Shown here one piece after another: positions 11,394-23,414 of a DNA stretch of 64,000 nucleotides. The translations under genes and the position numbers were made by a program. A model generated the notes under the pieces. The model made no database searches. It worked only from the letters and a program-made list of their open reading frames with translations, and was not told the origin of the DNA. The stretch lies in contig CM033745.1 in the NCBI GenBank assembly GCA_019671005.1, positions 39,849,834 to 39,913,833 of the forward strand. Reading direction: 5' to 3'. The first letter of the stretch is position 1. Each line of letters opens with the position of its first letter. The DNA is from Hibiscus mutabilis (lineage: Eukaryota > Streptophyta > Magnoliopsida > Malvales > Malvaceae).

Positions 11394-12211
11394 ACTTGTC
11401 CTCAAGAAATGAGTAGTGAAAAACTGAGAAAATTATATGGCAAGGTTCAGATCAAGACAGTGCTATGGCATAAATTTTAGTCCTCAAAAAATATAGGCTT
11501 CAACATGCTAGACAGTTTTGAGATTTTAAGAACTTTTCCTTCGGACTAGATTCTTTGAATATGTGTGTGTAATTGCATCCAATCTATGTTTAACAGAGTT
11601 AGAAAAATTCTAAGCAAGCTCTCTATTTTCTAACTTATTTTTGTATTTATATATATATATACTGCTACGAGGGGAGTTAGCTCATCACAACTACCGTCCT
11701 TAACTCTAGATGAAGCTAGTAAGTAGAGTAATCCAGTGACTACTTTTATTCACTCATTTGCTATTGCTGCCATTTATTTAAACGCAGTATCCAGGCAAAC
11801 AACACAAAGAGGAGTATCCCTCCACAGTTATGCCAAAGCATTTATTCACAATTTAACATATGCAATAAGCATATGATAGTCTAATAAAGCCTTCAATGCT
11901 TTCATTTATCATTCAAGTTCATTAAGATCATTCATACTAAGGCATGCAAGAGTTGTTTCATAAAAAAAATCTAACACCCTTAAGCATAGAGAACATGCAA
12001 TCGTGTAACAGTTTAATCGCAAAGCATCAAGTCATAAATGTAGTTCTACCAATCTCAACAGTCATGTACATTCAAACAATCCATAGCCATAAATACTCAT
12101 CATTGGACATCCTTAATTTATACATAAAAAATGTCTTAAGCTAAACAAAATGCCATAGCAAAAACCAGATCCTAACTACAAATGCAAATGCTTAACTATG
12201 AACACTAACAC
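11394..12211 (-). mobile_element. Internal 3' region of the minus-strand LTR element
   Basis: Starts with the reverse complement of the cttgaggacaag block that normally precedes the polypurine tract, so it continues the element whose LTR is at 5149-6552. The rest is AT-rich and non-coding, with a short (TA)n run near 11650. It ends where the Tekay-type LTR begins. No gag or pol of this element is present. Confidence 0.6.
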
Positions 12212-12405
12212 TGTCACATCCCTAAAACTGGCCTAGTCGAGATTTGGTTTCGATGACTGGAAATTTTGAATCCAATATGCAAAATGTTCTAATAGTTGAC
12301 CCTTGTACCCTCCCTTTATAATGGAATCACATCTTTGTCCCATTTGAACAGTTTAAGTCTTCCTTGTATGATATTCAAAGCCAAATTGCAAATTCTGAGC
12401 TAGGA

Positions 12406-12507
12406 ATACCGATACGGACAAGCCAATATTGATATGGTCTAACTGCCAATAACTAACTTACCTGTTTTAGCGAAGGCGTATCGATACAGTCATGAGTGTA
12501 TCGATAC
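12406..12507. repeat. Paired-palindrome cluster A
   Basis: Decamers start at 12406 (ATACCGATAC), 12426 (ATATTGATAT), 12478 and 12498 (both GTATCGATAC). Each pair is spaced exactly 20 bp start to start. The sites sit in the left part of the Tekay-type LTR. Confidence 0.85.
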
Positions 12508-14411
12508 GGGTCCCTTGTTTTGAAACTGTTTAAAGCCTAAATTGAAGAAAAAGGGAGTAGATGGTGATTCACCTACTTATTGCCACCCCTTCACGTGGGA
12601 TTCCTCAGATCAAGAGGGCAATTGATTACCCTATAGTCATAAGGGATGACCTTGAAGAGATTGTAAATTAGGCTTAGCAAACCATTAAAGGAAGGTAAGT
12701 TTCGTATTGGTTGCTAAGTAGGTGAGTTAATAATTAAGGTTGGCTCTCTTAAAATGAATAAATAAGAGGAAAGCTTTCATCCTCCTACCTTGAACTCCCT
12801 GATAAACCAAACTTCCCTTTTTGTTTCCAAAAGAAGCAAACACCTCCATTCCCATCTTCAAGCTTGAGCTAAGCTAGCACCTCGGTTCAATCTTCGACCT
12901 TCATTTGATTTCGATACTCTATTAGAAAGCCCACAACTCGGTGAGTAAAATTTCTATATCAATTTGTTGATTCTATCATTTGTTGAGGTTTAATTTCAAA
13001 ATTAGGTTTTCTATGTTCAAAGGAAAGCCCATGAACTAGGAAGTTAATTTTGATATCCTGATGTTGCCAACAAGCTTTGGTAAGCTTGAAGTATGATTCC
13101 GAATCCGTCGAATAAATTCTAATGTAACCTCTAATTTTGTGCTAGCTCAAATATTGGAGAAGGATCCCTTGTCACCTCTAAAGAAAGCTAGGAACAACTG
13201 AATTGTAATCCAAGAATCCCGTAATCAAGGTAGTATAGTAGTGTAAAAGGATAGGCAAGGAGCCATCCCGTTGCATTTGTTTATGTTATAATTATGTTTT
13301 TTTAAGGCTCACATAGAGCAAACATGTGTGGATGCTAATGGCTAGCATGGTAAGTCTTCGATATGGTTGGTATGGGTAAGTTCATGTACTATGATTGAAA
13401 TATGCTATATATGAATCTGATATGAATAAGCTATGAATATGGTATGATGTGGTTCGTATATGATATGATCCGTTATATGGAGCTAAGGCTCAATTCTGAT
13501 TCTGGTGTGCTATGGCCTACGGGCATAAAGGTAAGCTATATTATGAAATATGTGTAACCTTGGACATTTCTGAGTTTTGGATACAATCGGCATCCCATAG
13601 GGTTATTTGAGCTCGTATAAGAGATTGGACTACGGTCCGAGGCTACGACCTATATGTGGGGGAGATAACGATGGATTGTGTAAGGAATACTATCTGGAGC
13701 TACGACTCAAGGCTACGACCTATTTTCTGTTATATGTGGCTACAGCCTATTTTATGATATATGTGTCGTGTAAAGGGAAATCCGTGTATCCATTTGTTAC
13801 GTTGTCCAAGGGAATTAATATGTGTTAAGTCTTGCTATGGTTATGTGAAAGTATAATAAATGACTTAAGCATGGGACTTATGGGATTAATAGTGTCATTG
13901 TGATATTTGAGAATGATGTTATGTTATTCATGTCCATAGTATGCCATTCATGTCATTTAATTGCTTTTCGTTTGTTATGACTACCTCACTAGGTTATGTA
14001 AGCCTAACATATGTGTGTCTCATCCATTTCAGGATCCTAAAGTTTTCCAAACATCGATCGTGTATTTTGTGGTTGCAAGTCACTCACTCTGCAAGCATAT
14101 GTATGTTTACTTTTGTTTCTGAACTCCTAGTGAGGTGGCATAAGGCTAGATAAGTTGTAATGACCTATTTTGGTGTGCCTGTGTGATGTATGTGCATGTT
14201 GGTGTGTTTTGGACTTAGCAAACTAGTTAAAATGGGCCTTAATGCACTAAATGGTAAAATCCTAGTAAACGAATTCGAAATGCTTTAAAAATTTGCATAC
14301 TATTAGAATTATTGTTTATTGGATTGCTGGTAAAATTTGGTAATATTGGACAGCGTTTGCTAGGTTGATTCGGTTAAAAACCAGTAAAAATCTATCATTA
14401 CAGGTCAGGGA

Positions 14412-14693
14412 GTATCGATATGGGTGATAGAGTATCAATACGGCCCTTGCATAATTGATCTGGTCAATCTTATTCAAACAGTGTGTATCAATACAGTTTG
14501 GGCGTATCGATACGGAATTTGATCACTGGAATTTGGGATAAAAAAAGGTATCAATACGATCTTAAAGCGTATCGGTACGCGGTCAACGAGTATCGATATG
14601 GGATTAGCTATATCGGTACGGACTTGACATCCTTTAAATCTAGAAACCTAGAATTAGGCTCAGCGTATCAATATAGCCTTAGGGTATCGATAC
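14412..14693. repeat. Paired-palindrome cluster B
   Basis: Ten GTATCGATAC-like decamers start at 14412, 14432, 14485, 14504, 14548, 14569, 14590, 14610, 14664 and 14684. Neighbours within a group are 19-21 bp apart, and the middle four form a regular run. The sites sit near the right end of the Tekay-type LTR. Confidence 0.85.
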
Positions 14694-15101
14694 GGTGTTA
14701 GTTAAATATGTTATAAGGTATAAAAACAGAATTTGGACAGTTTACAAATTGACCACTAATAATTATATGGATTAATTGATTAGGCTAAAGATATCTGATA
14801 GTAACAAAACTTCACAGATTAATAATTGGTAAGTTTAATTACAAGTTGGTAATAAAGAATTCATATTAGGATCGTTAATTTCTAAAGTTTACGATTTAGT
14901 TATTTTAGTTTAAAAAGTTTAAATTAACCCAAATTTCTAATAAGATTAGTAACGAATAAGTTCGTTAAGTCCTAAGAATGATTAATAAGATCTCCCGAAT
15001 AAATTTTTGACTCTGGTTAAGCTTCTGATTTTTGAATATGTTCTCCGATAATGCTTTTCGACCCGGCTCTCTACCAGACCGAGAAAGGGGTTTTACAGTT
15101 G

Positions 15102-15114
15102 TGGTATCAGAGCC
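15102..15114 (+). other. Primer binding site of the Tekay-type element
   Basis: TGGTATCAGAGCC matches the plant initiator tRNA-Met PBS exactly and lies four bases after the LTR end. Confidence 0.9.
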
Positions 15115-15440
15115 TAGGTTTAGTCGATTCTAGGACTAAACTGAAGCCCTTTACGAGTCCGTATGTACTTATGCCACCTAGGAGTTATCTATATACAATA
15201 TATGTGAATTGTAGCTTACACGATTCGATATCTCTATGTACTTAGATCTAAAAATGACTAGACCTATTGATAGACATGTTGTTAATGAACCAAACCCCAG
15301 CTCCTCCTCGACTTAGGGGATAATCTGAGGGCCAAAGCCAGGCCTGAACAAGTTGGGCAGAATGACCTACCTCATCCTCCTCTGATGCCTGTAGCTCAGT
15401 AGGAGTACCTTATGTCAATGGTCGACATGATCAAGCAAGT
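15115..15440 (+). pseudogene. Leader and gag start of the Tekay-type element (truncated)
   Basis: The leader reaches a region with fragments such as MPPRSYL, APPRLRG and MVDMIKQVVVSL, resembling the beginning of chromovirus gag, with many stops. It is lost at about 15440, where a different lysine-rich coding tail begins. The junction is placed by change of content only. Confidence 0.4.
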
Positions 15441-15449
15441 GGTCGTGTC

Positions 15450-15782
15450 CCTGAAGATGCCACGGCAACCAAAGCTAAAGATATCCCGACAACCACTACA
15501 AAAGCCAAAGGTAAAGCACCTATGCCCGAATCAACTCGTACGGAATCATTTTCTGATTTTTCAGATTCAGACGAGTCCTCCATTGCACCAGCAAAGACCG
15601 CACCAATTGAATCCTCCAAGCGAAAAGCCAATGACATTGATGAAGAGGACGATGAGGATAACCCCGTACGAGGATCGATTCCACCATCGGAAACAAGGAA
15701 ACAACCATCGCGTTCAAGCAAGAGAATCAAGACACCGACCAAAAGGAAACTAATCATCCACGACGACGAACTCTCAGAGTAA
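15450..15782 (+). pseudogene. Lysine- and acid-rich ORF tail, probably the end of the Athila extra ORF
   Basis: One open frame reads EDATATKAKDIPTTTTKAKG, an acidic-serine stretch (SFSDFSDSDESS), KRKANDIDEEDDEDN and a basic end (SRSSKRIKTPTKRKLIIHDD) before TAA. Charged, nuclear-signal-like tails of this kind end the extra ORFs of Athila-type elements. Its place just before a 3' non-coding region and LTR fits. The link with 4438-5138 is inference: the middle of the ORF is missing and nested elements lie between. Confidence 0.45.
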
Positions 15783-16648
15783 GTCCTCGTTTGCATTTTA
15801 TTTTTCGTTATTTTTATTTTTCTTTATGCATGCATTGAGGATAATGCCTCACTCGAGTTTGGGGGGGATTGTTATTAGTAGTTACCATGTTTAGTTGCAT
15901 TCACCTTAAGTATTGCATTTAGGATACATAAATTGCTTGCCATGCCTTTAGTTGGAACAAGAATTGCCTAGATTTGATGTATATCCGATGATGGCTTTGC
16001 CAATGCACTTAATTGATAGAATTTTTATTCTAGGATAACCATGGAAAAACTTAGAATTTTACTATAATGCTAAATTTGATGAAACACTATTGTGGTTTGA
16101 TTGATTTAAGGAATTCTAGTGAACTTAGGTTGATAATTAAACAAATTGGGGGATTAGAATAAAAATTGGATGAATGCTAGAGGTGTCCAAAATTGGCTCT
16201 AGCATGTGCTAAAAAAATGGATCGCTAGAGGTGCCTGAAATCGACTCTAGTATGTGCTAAAAATTGATCACTAGAGGTGCCCAAAACCAGCTCTAGTCGA
16301 ATAATTTAATTAACTTAAGGAAACTAAAAACAAAACACTAGAGGTGCCCAAAACTGGCTCTAATTAAAACATGTTAAAAAGAACCCAATGAAGTAATTTG
16401 AAAACCCCTTGTTCGCATAGAATCCAAAAAATCAACTTGCACACAACTCCGCACACACTCACAAGCATTATAGTTTGATTTCGAGTAACTCCTAAGTTTT
16501 CCAAAAAATGAAAAGCCAATCATACTTTGTGCCCCGGTTCTAAGAATTGAAATCAAGTTTAAAGCTAAGTTTGTGAAAATTGAAGTCTTGCCAGGTAATT
16601 ATTAGTTTGCATTGCTTGAGGACAAGCAATAGTTCGAGTTTAGGGGTG
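15783..16648 (+). mobile_element. 3' non-coding region of the Athila-like element with hairpins and PPT
   Basis: Non-coding. A first G-run (GAGTTTGGGGGGG) lies near 15855. Four inverted repeats CTAGAG...CTCTAG occur at 16177, 16225, 16271 and 16338. The block gaggacaagcaa...gagtttaggggtg just before the LTR (16618-16646) is the usual polypurine region of this group. Confidence 0.65.
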
Positions 16649-18174
16649 TGATAAGTGTTCAAAAGTAATATTTTTCTTATCTTTTTTACTCATATTATTG
16701 TTAGACTTAGGCTCATATTAGTTACATAATTAGTCATTCATGCATTAATCCATGTTTCCTTCCATCGTTGAGCTTGATTGCACAACTTGGTTGTTTTTAT
16801 GGGAAAAGATGCTGCTTTGGTGTGTTTTGTGTGTATGTGCAGGATCACTTGCCAAAGCAAGGCTAGAGCTAGTTGCCAGGGCAATGCATGAAGGAGATGT
16901 CGAGCTAGTTGTCAGGGCAATGCATGAAGGAGACGCTGAGCCAGTTACCAGGGCAATTGTCGACAAACAATAAGGTGATATGGTAGTCGAAATTGATGAC
17001 TAGACAAGCCAAGATGACGTGGAGCAAAGCTAAATTCCAAAGGAGTTTGATTTCCATGAAGAGGTTAAAGAAGAATTAAATTCCAAGAAGATAGGAGAAG
17101 TTCTAGAAGGAATATAATTATAATAAAGAATTATATTCTTTAAAGATAATTTAATTCCAACTTAACTTCCTCCTCAAATGAGGACTTTGACCTAGCCCTA
17201 TAAATAGATCACCAAGCCGTCAACTCCAAAGGGGAGAGAGAAGAGAATTTTCGACAACATCAAGGGCAAGGAGGATTTCAACAAAGCTCCATCCATTCTT
17301 CATCTTTTTCTTTCTTGTTCAATTAGGTTCATGCTAGGGATTCTTTATCTTGTGTTTCTTTGGAACCTAGCCATGAACTAAATCTATTTAGCTAAGGTTA
17401 TTGTGTCTTGTGGTTGTGAGAAACTATTGGATTTTGTTTAGGTAATAAGAGTTTGCACTTTTCTATTCAAGGTTTATTCATTCTGGTTCTTATTCTTGTT
17501 TGCGAGTGAATTGGGAGAGGATCTCGTAACTTCATCTATTTATCTAATATCGGGAGAGTTAGATTCAAGAAACGAATGAATATGATCTTTATTCAATCTA
17601 TTGATGGTGAAGATTAATCCGGCTTACGAATAAGTTAAGGATTTCAACGGCTAAGAAGAGCGCAAGATTGGTTGTTGTTCACCCTTGATTCACGCAGAGA
17701 TGTATTATCAAGGCATGCACAAGTAGCTAGAGTTTCGACTTAGGGATAAGAAGAAACCATTGAAGAACGCTCTGTTGAACCTTGAAGGTCGCTGCCCAGA
17801 CGCCCAAGTAGTTGCCCAACTAGTCGCCCAGGCAACCATCGATTAGTTGCCAAGGCAACCCCGTTGTGCAAGTTGCCACGGCAACTGAGTTGCCCTTGCA
17901 CTCTTTTACCAAGACGATCCAATCGGCTACCACACCTCAACTCACAATAACCTGGCCTATCTCTCTCATTTGATCTCTTCTATTCTTTTACTTATTTGCT
18001 TTCTAGTTTAGTTATTAGTTAAACTCCTATAATCTTCTATTTGTGTTTTTACTTTTTATAGTGCAAGAGATTAGATTCTTGAAGTGGCACCAATCCCTGT
18101 GGAGACGATATCTTTTAACTATAACTTGCGACGTGTACACTTGTACAATTGCGGAGCACTTATTACGTGCAACA
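16649..18174 (+). repeat. 3' LTR of the Athila-like element
   Basis: Starts TGATAAGTG after the polypurine block and ends GTGCAACA. A TATA box (CCCTATAAATAGATC) lies at about 17193. Near its end is CAATCCCTGTGGAGACGAT, common in plant gypsy LTRs of this type. Inside are a 36-bp tandem repeat (16866-16961) and palindromes of the form GTTGCC-N2-GGCAAC (16872 to 17885). The LTR ends exactly where a copia LTR fragment begins. Confidence 0.7.
16866..16961 (+). repeat. 36-bp tandem repeat, about 2.7 copies
   Basis: Units begin GAGCTAGTTGCCAGGGCAAT, GAGCTAGTTGTCAGGGCAAT and GAGCCAGTTACCAGGGCAAT, 36 bp apart. Each unit contains one near-palindrome GTTGCCAGGGCAAT. Confidence 0.85.
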
Positions 18175-18912
18175 GGTTCCTTGCGCGCGGGCATGATGTG
18201 GGCAAAGATGAAGTTCAGATCAGTTAAGTTTAGCATAGACATGTTAAAATTTTAGCCCAAATTTGAAATCCCCATCCAAGAATTAGTCAAATAATTTGAA
18301 ATTCAGAATTAGATTTTGTGAATCTGAATAATCTATATTTAGATAGATTTTATCAAATAATATCTTTTTTGAATTTTAAATTATGAATTTGAGTTCAATT
18401 ATGATTAGAACTCTATCATTGCTTGCCTATAAATGGAGGCTTCAGCAAAAAAAGAAAACACAACAACTCACAATGAACGATGCAAGTGAAGAGAATTTTC
18501 TCTCAACTCTCTCTATTTTCTCTAAAAACCATCCTGCATTTGGTTTTTCATTTTTTTCACAGTGATAGAAGAATGCAAACTTTCAGTTTGTGATCTTTGC
18601 ATATGTACTAGTGTAGTTGGTCATTCTGTTGTTGTATCCTGGGAGATAGACGTCCAACGTTTCTCAAGCACCATAAGAGCGAACGAATATGTCTTAAGAA
18701 AATTGTGTGTTACACGGGCCTTAACAAATCTATTCATCTGAATTGCTACCTGAATACAAGTAAATGGTTCTAATTTACTGGTTCAATGTTTAATTTATAT
18801 TTCAAATATTATTTTTGTAATTGTTTTGTTTTGTTCGTTATAATAATAATGTTATCGTATTTAATTATTATTATTATTATTTACTTGGATTATTAATGCC
18901 CATTTTCTGACA
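18175..18912 (+). repeat. Truncated 5' LTR of the copia element
   Basis: Aligns with 22665-23414. A TATA box (CCTATAAATGGAGG) lies near 18426. The first 295 bp of the LTR are absent. Confidence 0.8.
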
Positions 18913-19699
18913 TTCTTAAGACAGATTTCGTTTTAAGTTTTAATATAAGGCGAACATATTATGGTTCCAAGGCAGTGGTTCGTACTACAACAAGGTTTAA
19001 CCTTGTTAATTTATTCTAGGTGTTTCAACCATCAAATTAACACCGTTAATTTTGGTAAGATTTCGCCATATTACTATTCCTATTTTTAAAGTTTAAATTT
19101 TATTAGGAATTTATTAATATATATTTTTTGTATATTTTACTAATAATTTCTCAAAAGAAATTATAGAAACGAACAAGATATTCAAGAGAATGTTTGATCA
19201 GTTTTGAAAAGTGAAATCTCGTAAATAATTCGTTTCAGGATTTAATTCATGTCGTTTTAACGAATTTTCTAGATTTCTTTTTCAAACAAGAGACAATTTG
19301 AATAAATTTGGTTTATTCAATTTTGTAGTGGACAAATCTGTTTTAACAGAAATTGCCATTGGAAGTAACATTGGTTATAGATTTTGTTTCAGAATTTTAA
19401 TTATGTTGGATAACAAATTGAAATAACGAAGAATTAATTTTTTCGTTATTACAGAATTATTGTTAATTATAATTTAGAGAATGAAACACCATTAAACGGA
19501 TAATTGAAAAAACTATTTGAAAATGCATGTCTAGGATTAGTTCTTTGAAATACCTAGTTTTTAAGTGTGCCTAGTGCACCACCTCTCTTTTCCTATGTTA
19601 CCTACATGGTGCACTGTTCATTATTTTTCTTTCTTTTAAACTATTCGAACTTTTGTTTAGGGTTTTAGTTTACTAAACTTCTAACGTCTAACAAAAGTT

Positions 19700-21790
19700 A
19701 GAAATTATGTTTTTGTTTCTGGTTTTAGTATTTGGATAAATTCTTGACGTTTAATAGATTCATAATCTTCTGTTTCTAGTTTACGACTATGTGTCATAAT
19801 AGAAAAACCAATGAAACTCGTTGAAAAGACTTTCAAAACATGACAACAAATGATGTTGCATATTTGACCATGATAAACCTGGTCAAATATTTGAAGGATG
19901 ATCATTCTATTGTTAGAAAGGATAAGGTAAATATTGTTACCACCTTCAAATATTGCTAAGGTAAATATTGCTAAGACAAATATTACCTAGACAAACGCAA
20001 TGGAAGTCATAAAAGACTTCAAGAAAACAAACCACGTAGTAGACAGTGTGTTCAAGAAGCAAAATTTCATGGGAAATGCTTCAATTGCCATAAGAGAAGA
20101 AATAAGTCTTCGGACTATAGACTTCCAAACGAGGTCAATGTTATTGGCGTAACAATTGACATGACAAACTATTATTTGAAGGAATGCATTTATTACCTTC
20201 ATTAATGATAACACAAAATAGTGTTATGTGTATTTGCTTAAAATTAAAAATGAAGCTATAGAGAAATTATTCTCTTTAAGCATGATGTTGAAACCCGAAA
20301 TTTAATAAAAATCGGGGAAAACTCTATATGAGTAATGTTAGTACTATAATTTTTGAAGATGACTTCTAAAAAAAAAACTAAACCTTCAAAAATGAGCCTA
20401 AGATGTGGGGGAAGCTGTTCTATCAGCTAATTACCTTTTTAAATAAGGTTCCCCACAATTAAAGAGATAATACACCATATGAGTTATGGAAGAGAATAAA
20501 TTCTTCCTACAAGTACTTAAAATGTGGGAGTGTCTTACAAAGGTAATAGCCCCAATATCAAAGTAAACAGAAATAGATCCCAAAATGATGGATCATAGCA
20601 ATACATATCAATTTCTTGTGTATAAATCATAGGATCCTAAGATTCACAAGAATATGATAATGGAATCAAAGAATGCATCTTTCTTTGAAAATGTATTCCC
20701 TTGTAAAGCTATGGAAGTTGATTAAAGTTCAACGAAACGAATTTAGAAACTATCAATGAAGATAGTCCAGATGTTCAACAAAAGGTTAAAACTAAAATGT
20801 TGTCATGATGACAAACAAGTGTGACAAATGTGTGTGTGTCAAACCTACCGACATTAGGATAGATGATCCTATGTTGATGACATATTCATTGTTATAAGTA
20901 ACAATGAAATAGTAAAACATATCAATGACATGTTAAATTCAAGATTTGACATGAGATTATATGACATGATTTTGGGCATCCAAATCAAACGGTCACATGA
21001 AGATCTCATATTGACTTAGTCACACTATATGGATAAATTCTTGTTAAATTTGGCAAGGATGATTCTGGTATAGCCAGAACTCCAATAAATATGAGCCAAC
21101 ATCTGTCCAAGAATAAAGGTCAAAATGTTTACCAAGTGGAATATGCAAAGGTCATATACAGTCTAATGTACCTCATGAGCTGCACTAGACTAGATATTGC
21201 TTTTTACTATGAGCAATATAAGTAAATTCATAAGCAATCTAGATGAAAACCACTAGAAAGCGATTATGAGGGTATTGAGATATCTTAGATATACTCGAGA
21301 TTATGATTGTATTATTCTAGAGATCCTACTGTTTAGAAGGATACTTCGATGCTAGTTGGATATCTGATATTCAAGATACCAAAGGCACAAGTGAATATAT
21401 TTTCACTTTGGGAGGAGGAACTGTGTCACTGAAATCCTCAAGACAAACGATTATAACTAGATCCATAATAAAATCTGAGTTTGCAGCTCTAGACAAGTCT
21501 GGAGAAGAAGTCAAATGACTTTAGAATGTCTTGGAGGATATTCTTGAATGACCAAAGCATGTGCCCACAATATGCATATATTGTGAAAACCGAATAAAAA
21601 TTGGTAGAGCATAGAGCTTTATGTACAATGGTAAGTCGAAACATATGCATCGCCAACATAATACCATTGACAACCGATCTCAACTTGGGTTATCTCTATT
21701 GATTTTATAAGATCAAAAGATAACATTGCGGATCTGCCAGCTAAAGGCTTAGATCGAGATCAAGTTGAGAAAACATCAAAAGGAATGTGA
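19700..21790 (+). pseudogene. Copia gag-pol remnants
   Basis: A CCHC-like knuckle reads GKCFNCHKRRNKSSDYR near 20073-20120, with both the histidine and last cysteine changed. The RT core box YVDD is at 20870-20881, followed by KHINDMLNSRFDM. The RNase H part reads GYFDASWISDIQDTKGTSEY, FTLGGGTVSLKSSRQTII and SEFAALDKSGEE. Between these pieces nearly every frame is closed, so integrase is not recognisable. Confidence 0.7.
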
Positions 21791-22370
21791 CTAAAACCCA
21801 AGAAAATTTAAGGCTCTATGTGAAGGAAAACCCTACCTAGTTGACTAGAGATCCCAAGATCTAGGTTCAAAGGGACAACCTAATTGCATAGACCTTATGC
21901 GGTCACTGTGGGGGATATTCTCCCAAGTCCATTCCTATGATGTAAACATTGATCAAAAGTGGTATAGGCTAAGCAAAGCTTTTAATGACCATTGTGTATA
22001 TTGTGAGCTGAAAAACATAAGTCACCTATGTGAGAGTGAAGTGGGGTCGCTTCAAGGAGACTATTGGGGCATAGTTCTCTCAAAACTCTTGCAGAACCAG
22101 GCGATGTTCACGGCTATATGGACATACCCATGAGAACTAAGATTTTTGTCAGTGAGATAGTTGTGTGAAATGTATCAACGTTTACACAAACAGTAGAACA
22201 GTTCAAAGACACTACGTCTACTGGTCAGCCAGCAAAGTAAATATACTTTCACAAGGGAAGGTTCAAGGGTGGACACTTACCTATCCTATGCAGCTATCGA
22301 TCGTAGAATCTATCACCACATCAAGTCAAAATAGTTTTTTTAAAACATCAATTTCATTCATGTGGGAGAT

Positions 22371-23414
22371 TGTTGGAAAATTGTGATCATATGGAAACTT
22401 TGAGGCATAAATTCAATGGTAAAGATGGAGAATTAAATCATGAAACCGCATCTTCATATTCTACCCCATGAGATCTTTACAATGACATCTTATATGCTTA
22501 AATTGGTTGAGTGGTGAATGAGAAATTGATGCTCAAAGTAGGCAACTTGCAAAGATTGGTGAGGAAATAGTGAGCTTGAAACTCATATTGGTTAGAGACC
22601 AAGTGTAGGAGGTGTATATATAATGGAAACAACCAAGGGGTTGCTAAATAAGCTTACCAAAGACTGTGCCTTGCGCGCAGGCACGACATGGGTGAACGTG
22701 AAGTTCGGATCGGTTATGCCTAGCATGAACCTGCCGAAATTTTAACCCAAATTCAAAATCCTTATCCAAGAATTAGTCAAATAATTTGAAATTCAAAATA
22801 GATTTTGTGAATCTGAATAATCTATATTTAGATAGATTTTATTAGATAATATCTTTTTTTGAATTTTAAATTATGAATTTGAGTTCAATTGTGATTAGAA
22901 CTCTATCATTGCTCGCCTATAAAAGGAGGCTTCAGCAAGAAGAGAAAACACAACAACTCACAACGAACGTTGCAAGTGAATAGAATTTTCTCTCAACTCA
23001 CCTTATTTTCTCTAAAAACCATCCAGCATTTGGTTTTTCATTTTTTCACGGTGATAGAAGAAGGCAAGCTTCCAGTCCGTGATCTTTGCATACGTGCTAG
23101 TGTAGTTGGTCATTCTGTTGTTGTATCGTGGGAGATAGACGTCCAATGTTTCTCAAGCACCATAGGAGCGGACGAATATGTCTTAAAGAAATTGTGTGTT
23201 ACACAGACCTCAACAAATCTATTCATCTAAATTGCTGCCCAGATACAAATAAACGGTTCTAATTTACTACTTTAATATTTGATTTATATTTCAAATATTA
23301 TTTTTGTAATTGTTTTGTTATGTTTGTTATAATAATAATTTTATCGTATTTAATTTTTACTTATTATTATTGTTGTTGTTGTTTCCTTAGATTATTAACG
23401 TCCCTTTTCTAACA
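22371..23414 (+). repeat. 3' LTR of the copia element
   Basis: 1044 bp, TGTTGG...CTAACA ends, preceded by the purine run TGTGGGAGAT. A TATA-like CCTATAAAAGGAGG lies near 22917. Confidence 0.8.

Larger units (their letters stand above)
12212..15097 (+). repeat. Tekay-type chromovirus 5' LTR (2.9 kb)
   Basis: Starts TGTCACATCCC and ends GGGGTTTTACA, directly before a PBS. The length and the end sequences fit Tekay (Del) chromoviruses. It contains two clusters of paired GTATCGATAC palindromes (12406-12507 and 14412-14693), which make short frames rich in QYS and RYG; these frames are not genes. The 3' LTR and almost all of the interior are absent. Confidence 0.75.
18175..23414 (+). mobile_element. 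Decayed Ty1/copia element, 5' LTR cut by the Athila-like insertion
   Basis: The right LTR (22371-23414) begins TGTTGGAAAA after GTGGGAGAT and ends TTTCTAACA. The left LTR (18175-18912, end TTTCTGACA) matches only its last 740 bp; its first 295 bp are missing exactly at the Athila LTR end. The interior keeps a gag zinc knuckle (about 20073), an RT box SYVDDIFIV (20867-20893) and an RNase H region (21338-21780), all broken by stops. The copia group is clear, and this is an old copy. Confidence 0.8.

Noticed and set aside
14483..14701. Open frame with repeated QYS/RYG/VSIR words
   Set aside because: It is produced by the paired palindromes in the Tekay-type LTR. There is no protein family, and both strands give similar short frames.
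15102..15114. tRNA-like sequence
   Set aside because: It is a primer binding site complementary to initiator tRNA-Met, not a tRNA gene; no cloverleaf surrounds it.
15431..15796. Minus-strand 121-codon frame
   Set aside because: It is the antisense of the charged ORF tail, and the sense frame has the more natural composition.
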